From positions 1 to 30,233 of the forward strand of contig CAYUIQ010000090.1 of the NCBI GenBank assembly GCA_964444795.1: a stretch of 30,233 bases of DNA, given 5' to 3'. The DNA is from JABMRP01 sp964444795 (GTDB lineage: Bacteria; Planctomycetota; Planctomycetia; Pirellulales; Thermoguttaceae). The position numbers were made by a program, and so were the translations under genes. This document shows, one piece after another, positions 9,244 through 15,591 of this stretch. Under the pieces are notes generated by a model that searched no databases, had not been told where the DNA came from, and worked only from the letters and a program-made list of their open reading frames with translations. The stretch's first letter is position 1; each line of letters starts with the position of its first letter.

Positions 9244-10566
9244 ATGAGACTTGAGCGCGCGCTGCTGTGGGTCCTGGTGTGCTGCACTTCCGCGTACGTG
9301 GATGCGGCCGAGATGACCTACCCACCCAAACTGCCCGGCGGCGAGGTCGTCTTCACCGCAACGGGCCGGGAACTGTTGACGCCGCCGGAGTCGATGAAAT
9401 CCGTGGCCGTGGCGAGAGAGGCACCCACGGTGGATTTCCTCTACTACCCGTGTCAGACGTATGCCGGCAATCCCTGGAGCAATTGGGGGGACGGCTGCGC
9501 GGTGGGCGAGAAGTACTACTCGGCGATCGGCGATCATCTGGCACCGGCGGGCAACGCGTTCGTTTATGAGTACGACGCGGTCACGAAGAAGCTCCGTCTG
9601 CTGGCCGACGTTGGCGGCGTGCTCGACCTGCCCGACGGCCACTACGCGCCGGGCAAAGTCCACAGCCGCATCGACATGGGCAGCGACGGATGGCTGTACT
9701 ACGCCACGCACCGTGGCTCGACTCGCGTCACGACGGACCAATACCACTACCGAGGCGACTGGATCCTTCGGACGCACCCGGCCAGCGGCAAGACGGAGAT
9801 CGTCGCCCGCGGGCCCGTCGGCAAGCAGTGTATCCCGTGCAGCGTGCTGGACGAAAAGCGGCTGGTCTTCTACGGCAGCACGCAGGCAGGGGACGTGCAG
9901 GATAAGCGGCACACGTTCTTCGCCTACGACGTCGAGGCGAGAAAACTGCTCTACCGTGGCTACGGCGGGCCGGCACGCTACTTCATGTTTGCGCCGAGCA
10001 CGGGGAGGGTATACTTCACGCCGGATCTGGCGGGCAAGTTGTATCGCTACGATCCGGCAACCAAGGGCGGACCGGTCGAGTTGGACGTCGAGATGGGTCT
10101 TCGGGCGGCCACGCAGGAGACGCCGCAAGAGGCGATCTACGCCGTCTCGGGCAAGGGCGAGGCGATGCTGTACCGCTTCGACGCACGGACGGAGAAGGTC
10201 CAGAAGTTCGGCCCCGCCGCCGTGGGCTCCCAGACGTACATCACCACCCTCGACGCCGACCCGACCGGCCGATACCTGTACTACGTGCCCGGCGCGCATG
10301 GCGGGGCGCACGAGGACGGTGTGGCCGTGGTGCAGTTCGACGTTCGCACGCGCAAGAAAAAGGTCGTTGCCTACCTGCACCCGTTCCTGAAGAAGCACTG
10401 CGGCTACACGCCCATCGGTACGTTCAGCACGGCGGTCTCGCCGAGGGGCGACAAGCTGTTTATAACGTGGCACGGCTCATGCGCCGAGACGTGGGAGCGC
10501 CGGCCGTCTTGGGACGCCTGTGCGCTGGTGGTGGTGCATATTCCCGCCGGGGAGAGAAAGCCATGA
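9244..10566 (+). CDS. Exported beta-propeller protein, function unknown
   Basis: A 440-residue protein. I chose ATG 9244 because AGAAGGAG lies 9 bases upstream and it starts directly with a signal peptide (MRLERALLWVLVCC); ATG 9190 would add 18 residues of polar leader. The body is built of repeated four-strand units such as NAFVYEYDAVTKKLRLLAD, DWILRTHPASGKTEIVA, TFFAYDVEARKLLYRG, KLYRYDPATKGGPVEL and AMLYRFDARTEKVQKFG. This is the pattern of a six- or seven-bladed propeller like those of SMP-30/YWTD proteins or oligogalacturonate-lyase-like proteins. Aromatic and His residues are plentiful (GHYAPGKVHSRIDMG), but I cannot assign catalytic or metal sites. Its stop codon overlaps the next start (ATGA), so the two propeller proteins are probably translationally coupled. 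Confidence 0.8.
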   Translation: MRLERALLWVLVCCTSAYVDAAEMTYPPKLPGGEVVFTATGRELLTPPESMKSVAVAREAPTVDFLYYPCQTYAGNPWSNWGDGCAVGEKYYSAIGDHLAPAGNAFVYEYDAVTKKLRLLADVGGVLDLPDGHYAPGKVHSRIDMGSDGWLYYATHRGSTRVTTDQYHYRGDWILRTHPASGKTEIVARGPVGKQCIPCSVLDEKRLVFYGSTQAGDVQDKRHTFFAYDVEARKLLYRGYGGPARYFMFAPSTGRVYFTPDLAGKLYRYDPATKGGPVELDVEMGLRAATQETPQEAIYAVSGKGEAMLYRFDARTEKVQKFGPAAVGSQTYITTLDADPTGRYLYYVPGAHGGAHEDGVAVVQFDVRTRKKKVVAYLHPFLKKHCGYTPIGTFSTAVSPRGDKLFITWHGSCAETWERRPSWDACALVVVHIPAGERKP

Positions 10567-12146
10567 AGTCCGGGATGAGCCTAATGTTCTTGGCACTGCT
10601 TGCGGCCGTCGCGGCTGTGGGGTCCGCCGAGGAGATGCGGTTTGAAGATGTCGCCAAGACGGCCGGGCTGCACGCCGAGCTGCGCGGCATGATGGCCCAC
10701 GCGGCGGCGTGTGGCGACGTGGACGGTGACGGTGATCTCGACCTGTTTGTCGCCGGCTTCTGCGACCGGCCGGCCGAGAAATACAAGCCCGCCCCCGGCC
10801 CCGTGCCGAGCAAGCTGCTGATCCAAGAGGACGGGAAGTTCCGCGAGTCCGGCCAGTCGGCCGTGAGCTTCCAGGCACGCTCCAGCGGGGCCGTATTTGT
10901 GGATCTCGATAACGACGGGGACCTGGACCTGTACGTCTCGAACAACTCCAAGAGCAAGGGCCTCCGCGTTGCCAACAAACTGTACGAGAACGTCGACGGA
11001 GGTAGGTTGCGGGATGTGTCCGAGGGCAACGGGGCGTGCGTGATCATGGGCGGGCGGAGCGTCGGCGTGCTGGACTACGACGGCGACGGGCTGCTCGATT
11101 TGCTCGTCGGTGGCGATCTTTGGACCGGCGGACAGACGCGCCTGTTCCGCAATACGGGCCGTCTGGCGTTCGAGGACGTAACCGCCAAGGCTGGCCTGCC
11201 GACGGAACTGCCGGGGCTTGGCATCCTTACGCCCGACTTCAACGGCGACGGTCGGCCCGATGTGTTTGTAGCCCAGGCCAATCGCCTGTTTCTCTCGACG
11301 CCCGATGGTGTTTTCCGCGAGGATACCGCGGCCTCGAAAGCCCTCCAGTACGAGCCCCTCGGCCGGGAGGACACTCCCTGCGGCGCGGCCTTTGGCGACC
11401 TGGACCGGGACGGCGACCTGGACCTCGTGATCGTAGACCATAACCAGCCCGCCCGTCAGCACCTGTTCCTAAACGACGGCGTTGCCGGCGGGCATGTGCG
11501 TTTTCGGGATGTCACCAAGACCGCCGGGCTGGCATACCTGTTCCCCGAGTGGACGCCAGACCACCGGCATCTCAAGCACGCCCACGTGGAGATCGCCGAC
11601 TTCGACCTTGATGGCCGTCCAGACATCCTCATCGCCGCCACGTACACCACCGGTCGTGGCGAGCGGCCGTTTATCTGCCGCAACCTGGGTGTGCAGGATG
11701 GTTGCGTGCGTTTCGCGGTTCCGCCGGTGGAGAAGGCAACGAATTACTTCGCCGCCGGGCCTGTTGCCGATTACGACGGCGACGGTCGACCCGACGTGAT
11801 GCTGGCCAGTTGGTGGCCGGAATTGCCCAGCAAGCTGATGATGAACCGCGGCCCGAAGCAGCACTGGCTGGCCGTCCGCGTGGTCGGCAAAACGATCAAC
11901 CAGATGGGCATCGGCGCAAAGGCGCGCGTTTACGAGGCCGGCCGGATGGGGCGCGGCGAGGCCCTGCTGGGATTCAACGAGGTGCATGTCAGTCACGGTT
12001 TTTGCTCGGGGCAGGAGGCCGTCGTGCATTTCGGGTTGGGCGACACGGCCAAATGCGATGTGGAAGTCACCCTGCCGCTGGGCAAGGGCGTACTACGGAA
12101 GTCGGGCGTCGCAGCCGACAGAGTCCTGGTGATGCACGAGCCGTGA
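10563..12146 (+). CDS. Exported FG-GAP/VCBS repeat protein with C-terminal ASPIC/UnbV domain (CRTAC1-like)
   Basis: A 527-residue protein starting at ATG 10563, whose ATGA overlaps the stop of the propeller gene; GGGGAGAGAAAG upstream supplies a ribosome-binding site. A signal peptide (1-22) is followed by seven FG-GAP calcium loops of the DxDxDGxxD kind: DVDGDGDLD (52-60), DLDNDGDLD, DYDGDGLLD, DFNGDGRPD, DLDRDGDLD, DFDLDGRPD and DYDGDGRPD. These predict an integrin-alpha-like seven-bladed propeller stabilised by calcium. The C-terminus (NQMGIGAKARVYEAG ... GFCSGQEAVVHFGLGD) matches the ASPIC/UnbV domain. The family is abundant in Planctomycetota; its molecular role is unproven, with adhesion or ligand binding likely. 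The gene converges on the PQQ-like gene with a 30-base gap and no clear terminator. Confidence 0.9.
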   Translation: MKSGMSLMFLALLAAVAAVGSAEEMRFEDVAKTAGLHAELRGMMAHAAACGDVDGDGDLDLFVAGFCDRPAEKYKPAPGPVPSKLLIQEDGKFRESGQSAVSFQARSSGAVFVDLDNDGDLDLYVSNNSKSKGLRVANKLYENVDGGRLRDVSEGNGACVIMGGRSVGVLDYDGDGLLDLLVGGDLWTGGQTRLFRNTGRLAFEDVTAKAGLPTELPGLGILTPDFNGDGRPDVFVAQANRLFLSTPDGVFREDTAASKALQYEPLGREDTPCGAAFGDLDRDGDLDLVIVDHNQPARQHLFLNDGVAGGHVRFRDVTKTAGLAYLFPEWTPDHRHLKHAHVEIADFDLDGRPDILIAATYTTGRGERPFICRNLGVQDGCVRFAVPPVEKATNYFAAGPVADYDGDGRPDVMLASWWPELPSKLMMNRGPKQHWLAVRVVGKTINQMGIGAKARVYEAGRMGRGEALLGFNEVHVSHGFCSGQEAVVHFGLGDTAKCDVEVTLPLGKGVLRKSGVAADRVLVMHEP

Positions 12147-12176
12147 AGTTGGATAAGGAGAAACGCAAGTGGCCGG

Positions 12177-13465
12177 CTACTTCTTTCGAATACAGTAAAC
12201 GTTCTTCGTGCCGACCAGGATCAGGCCGGCGCCCGCCACGGCCGGCGAGGGGTGGTTTCCATCGCCCATGTCGTTGGTCGCCAGCAACTTGAAATCGGGC
12301 CCGCTCTGGATGACGAAGCTCTTGCCGGCATTGGCATAGTAGATTCGCCCGTTGCCGTCGACGATCGGGCTTGCCCAGGTTGTGGAGATGCCGTCGAGCC
12401 GCTCGGCGTACACCTGGCGGCCGTCTTTCAAGCTCCAGCACTTGAGAATCGCCGGCGAGTGAAGCCGATAGACGTAGTCGCCCACGATCACCGGCGATCC
12501 GATTCCCTCGGGCACCCGATCGACTCGCCAGCGGATGTGCGTATCCGAGACGTCTCCCGTGCCCGACGGCTCGACCGCCACGCCGGGGCCGCCTCGGCCG
12601 CTGTCGAAATAGACCAACCCGCCTGTAACCGCCGGAGAAGCCGTGTCGCCGGCTCCCCAGCACCACCAGAGACGTTTTCCCGTGGCCGGATCGAAACTCT
12701 GCAGGGCTTGCGGCGACGGACCGCCGCCGGAGGCCGCGAACAACAACTGAGTGCTGCCGCCGACCGGCAGCAGAAGCGGAGTGCTGTGTCCGAAGCCGGT
12801 CTGGGGCAGCGCCTGCTGCCACTTCACGTTTCCGTTGTTCTTGTCAAACGCGATCAGCTTCGAGTCGCTCGCCTTGGCCATCGCGCAAAGCAGAATCAAC
12901 GTATCCCGGTACAACACGGGACTGCTGCCCAGCGTGACGTCGAACGTATAGGGTACGATCTCCGTTCGCCAGACGACGGTCCCGCGAAAGTCGAGTGCGG
13001 CCAGGACGGACGAACCGAATGCACAGTAGACCAGTCGGTCGTCGGCGTGGGACACGCGTATCCACCGCCGGGACCGCTACGAAAGTCGGTTCGCAACCAC
13101 GGCCCGGGCGGCACGACCCTATCCCAGAGAAGCTGCCCGTCGACGGTCGAATAGCAGAGTACGTGATGCTCTGGAATCATCTCCTCGCGCCGACGAACCG
13201 TTTCCGGCCAATGGGCCGTGCAAACAAAGACACGATCGCCCCAGACAATCGGGCTGGCGTGGCCCTGGCCCACCAGCGGCGTCTTCCATGCAACGTTCTC
13301 GCCGCTGGCGCCGTTCCAGGTGATCGGCAGGTGTTTCTCGCTCGTGGTCCCCAAACCGGTCGGCCCGCGAAACTGCGGCCAGTTTTCGGCCCCGCTTCCC
13401 CGATACGTTGCGAGCGTGACCGTGAGCATGACGAACGAGATGACTTCGGTTTGCAGCTTGTGCAT
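12177..13465 (-). pseudogene. PQQ-like (BamB-type) beta-propeller gene split by a frameshift
   Basis: Two overlapping minus-strand frames together make one protein of about 430 residues. The first starts at ATG 13465 (GGAGG 6 bases upstream), has a signal peptide, and carries NWPQFRGPTGLGTTSEKHLP and WNGASGENVAWKTPLVGQGHASPIVWGDRV, the classic opening of planctomycete PQQ-like propellers; it ends in nonsense after GGYACPTPTTD. The second frame resumes with DDRLVYCAFGSSVLAALDFRG and runs to 12177 with further blades (SKLIAFDKNNGNVKWQQ, QALQSFDPATGKRLWW). The break is near 13035-13050. The second frame alone is open from 13055 but would lack the signal peptide and first blade. A sequencing error or a real inactivating event are both possible. 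The intact protein would be an exported propeller of unknown ligand. Confidence 0.75.
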
Positions 13466-13482
13466 GGTGTCCTCCGCCAATC

Positions 13483-13512
13483 ATGATACCGGAGATGCGG
13501 AACGAATGCCAA
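13483..13512 (-). promoter_or_regulatory. Candidate promoter TTGGCA-N18-TATCAT for the PQQ-like gene
   Basis: On the minus strand TTGGCA (13507-13512) and TATCAT (13483-13488) are 18 bases apart just upstream of GGAGG and ATG 13465. The implied leader would be very short, under 20 bases. Confidence 0.4.
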
Positions 13513-13552
13513 TCTTCGGGCACAGTGGCCCAGTCAGTCGTCGCCCGCCTAG

Positions 13553-13581
13553 TTGCTCGGGCGGGATATGTCAGGTAGAGT
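13553..13581 (+). promoter_or_regulatory. Candidate promoter TTGCTC-N17-TAGAGT for the UroD-like gene
   Basis: A plus-strand TTGCTC (13553-13558) and TAGAGT (13576-13581) have ideal 17-base spacing and lie about 78 bases before ATG 13659. They sit in the 193-base divergent gap between the PQQ-like and UroD-like genes, which holds no other gene. Confidence 0.35.
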
Positions 13582-13658
13582 ACTGACGTGGATTGGAATT
13601 GCGTCGGCAACACCGAGGGCGCATTTGTGTTTTTCGGCTGGCCGGGTGCTTGAACCTT

Positions 13659-14702
13659 ATGATGACCCCACGTGAACGAGTCCTGACGGCCCTGAATCGT
13701 TGCACGCCCGATCGCACGCCGCGAGACTTCTGGGCGGAGGAGCCCACATGGAAGCGGCTATTTGCCTACGTGGGACACGACGACAAGTCGCAGTTGCTGG
13801 ACGACCTGGGAATCGATGTGCGTCACCTCGAATTGGAGGGCCCGCCCGAGCAACAGATCGGCGGGGGCGTGTATCAGAACTTCTGGGGTGAGCGTTACAT
13901 CTATCGCCAAACGCCATGGGGCCCGATGCGCGAGGACATATGCGGGGCGCTAACCGACGCGCGGACCATGGGCGACCTGGAAAACTTCGCGTGGCCGACG
14001 CCCGATTCGTTCGATCACGCATCGCTCGTTGCACAATGTGAGCGGTTCGACGATTACGCGATCCTCTACGGTTTTGCCGATGTCTGGCAGCGTCCCGGAT
14101 TGGTGCGCGGCTGGGAGGGCATGTTCCTGGACATGGCCACGCGGGCGGAGTGGGCGCACTTTCTCTCGCGGAAATTCACTGATTTCTACAAAGAGGACTA
14201 CACGCGGGCGGCGGAAGCCACCAACGGGCGCATCGACCTGTACTTATTGATCAGCGACCTGGGAAGCCAGCAGGGACCGTTGATTTCGATCCCCATGTTT
14301 CGTGCTTTTGTCGCTCCCTACTTGCGAGAGATGGTCGATTGTATTCGTGGCCTGGGGGGAAAGGCACTTTTTCATAGCTGCGGTCTGATTCGACCGTTGA
14401 TTCCGGAGTTGATTGAGTTGGGCATCAATGTACTGGACCCGATCCAGCCCGTCGGACCGGAGATGACCCCGGAGCGACTCAAGGCCGAGTTCGGCGACCG
14501 GCTCAGCTTCCACGGCGGCATCGACATGCAGCATCTGCTGCCACACGGTACGGCGGACGACGTTCGCGCGGAAGTCCGCCGGTATTGCGACGTCTTCGCA
14601 CGCGGCGGCGGATACATCTTGGGCCCGGCCCATCTGTTCCAGCCCGACGTCCCGCCAGAAAACATTCTGGCCGTATACCAGGGTGAGCTATCCGAGGGGT
14701 AG
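13659..14702 (+). CDS. Uroporphyrinogen-decarboxylase-like (UroD superfamily) protein, probably a methyltransferase-type member
   Basis: A 347-residue protein without a signal peptide, so cytoplasmic, unlike every other complete product here. The start at 13659 (or the adjacent ATG 13662) gives MTPRERVLTALNRCTPDRTP, the usual opening of UroD-superfamily proteins; an in-frame TTG at 13593 is disfavoured. The segment LLDDLGIDVRHLE fits the superfamily. H239 and C241 in LFHSCG, then LDPIQP and a closing GGGYILGPAHLFQPDVPPENI, resemble MtaA/MtbA-like corrinoid methyltransferases and their many uncharacterised relatives. The Arg-rich N-terminal motif of true HemE is absent, so haem synthesis is unlikely. 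The ribosome-binding site is weak. It stands alone, flanked by minus-strand genes. Possible roles are metabolism of a methylated sugar or another released product, but this is inference. Confidence 0.85.
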   Translation: MMTPRERVLTALNRCTPDRTPRDFWAEEPTWKRLFAYVGHDDKSQLLDDLGIDVRHLELEGPPEQQIGGGVYQNFWGERYIYRQTPWGPMREDICGALTDARTMGDLENFAWPTPDSFDHASLVAQCERFDDYAILYGFADVWQRPGLVRGWEGMFLDMATRAEWAHFLSRKFTDFYKEDYTRAAEATNGRIDLYLLISDLGSQQGPLISIPMFRAFVAPYLREMVDCIRGLGGKALFHSCGLIRPLIPELIELGINVLDPIQPVGPEMTPERLKAEFGDRLSFHGGIDMQHLLPHGTADDVRAEVRRYCDVFARGGGYILGPAHLFQPDVPPENILAVYQGELSEG

Positions 14703-14716
14703 CGGCCGCTGACGCA

Positions 14717-15562
14717 TTATGGACGCGGTTGGGCGCGCCTGTACGTGAAAATAATGACGCCCGGTTGGTCCTGTACGGAAACGGTCAAACCGTCGGTCAT
14801 CAGTTCCGCGCCCGATATGATCGTTTCACCCAGGGTGTCGAGACGCTTGAACTCGTAGCGCGAGTCTGGCTCCAAACCGCGCAGCTTCAAACGGACCATC
14901 GCGTCGGGGCAGTCGGCTCGACGGAAAGCCCGGACCGTCCCCTGGCCAAGTTCCGGACGGTGGAATTGCCAGGCGATCCAGACGTTGTTCTCTCGGGTAC
15001 ATGCCGTAAGCGGGTAGTAATCGCCATAACAGTTAGCATTGGTATCGCGCCACTGGCGGACAAGCCGACGGAGTGCATTGTAGTCGATTTCTCGGACGCG
15101 AATGTCGATGCCCGAGCCGAGACTGGGGGCGGCGTTGCTCCAGAACGCATCCGGCGCCTGGATGTCCTGCAAGATCGGGGTATCCGTCTTGCTCGTGTTC
15201 TTGAAGTAGAACGTCCACTCGACCGTGGGAAAATCGCGGCACTCGATGCCGACGCACCGGACGACGAGTCCGGATTCGCGATCCCTCCAGGTCAGGGTAT
15301 GCTCGATGCGATGATTGTCAAGCTTGCGTACGCGGCGCGGCAGCTTCCAGTTCGGCAACAGTTCAGCCGACGACTTGCCGCCATAGGTGAAGGAAAACGG
15401 AGGCGCCAATGCGACCGACTCACCGCCATCGACGAACCGCTTTGCCACCCACTGGCGAGCCATCGTCATTTCGTCGTCTGTCACGGTGGTGGCCGGGGCG
15501 AGTTCAGGCAGTACGATTAGAAACACGGCTGTCGTGGACAGCAACAAGGCGATCGTTCGCAT
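14717..15562 (-). CDS. Exported GH36/alpha-galactosidase-like protein lacking the catalytic barrel
   Basis: A 281-residue protein with a signal peptide (about 1-25). Residues about 28-135 resemble the N-terminal beta-sandwich of exported GH36-type alpha-galactosidases (FSFTYGGKSSAELLPNWK, LTWRDRESGLVVRC, FPTVEWTFYFKNTSKTDTPIL). Residues about 140-281 resemble the last barrel helix plus the C-terminal beta-domain (DYNALRRLVRQWRD, CYGDYYPLTAC, VWIAWQFHRPELGQGTVRAFRR, LKLRGLEPDSRYE). The roughly 400 residues of (beta/alpha)8 barrel expected between them, with the catalytic Asp pair, are absent, and the reading frame continues through the junction near 15140-15160. It therefore probably cannot hydrolyse glycosides and may bind glycan or be a remnant. 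It lies 29 bases after the transglutaminase-like gene, in one operon, with a weak ribosome-binding site. Confidence 0.75.
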   Translation of the reverse strand: MRTIALLLSTTAVFLIVLPELAPATTVTDDEMTMARQWVAKRFVDGGESVALAPPFSFTYGGKSSAELLPNWKLPRRVRKLDNHRIEHTLTWRDRESGLVVRCVGIECRDFPTVEWTFYFKNTSKTDTPILQDIQAPDAFWSNAAPSLGSGIDIRVREIDYNALRRLVRQWRDTNANCYGDYYPLTACTRENNVWIAWQFHRPELGQGTVRAFRRADCPDAMVRLKLRGLEPDSRYEFKRLDTLGETIISGAELMTDGLTVSVQDQPGVIIFTYRRAQPRP

Positions 15563-15591
15563 GGTTCATTCATCCCGCGCTCGCTGATCGA

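Noticed and set aside
8701..10473. Minus-strand ORF of 590 residues spanning two plus-strand genes
   Set aside because: It crosses the intergenic gap and hairpin, is Arg/Val-rich without motifs, and both genes beneath it are well supported.
10739..11800. Repeated GACGGCGACGG-like strings suggesting a DNA repeat
   Set aside because: They encode the calcium-binding DxDxDG loops of the FG-GAP propeller and are protein repeats, not a mobile or CRISPR-like element.
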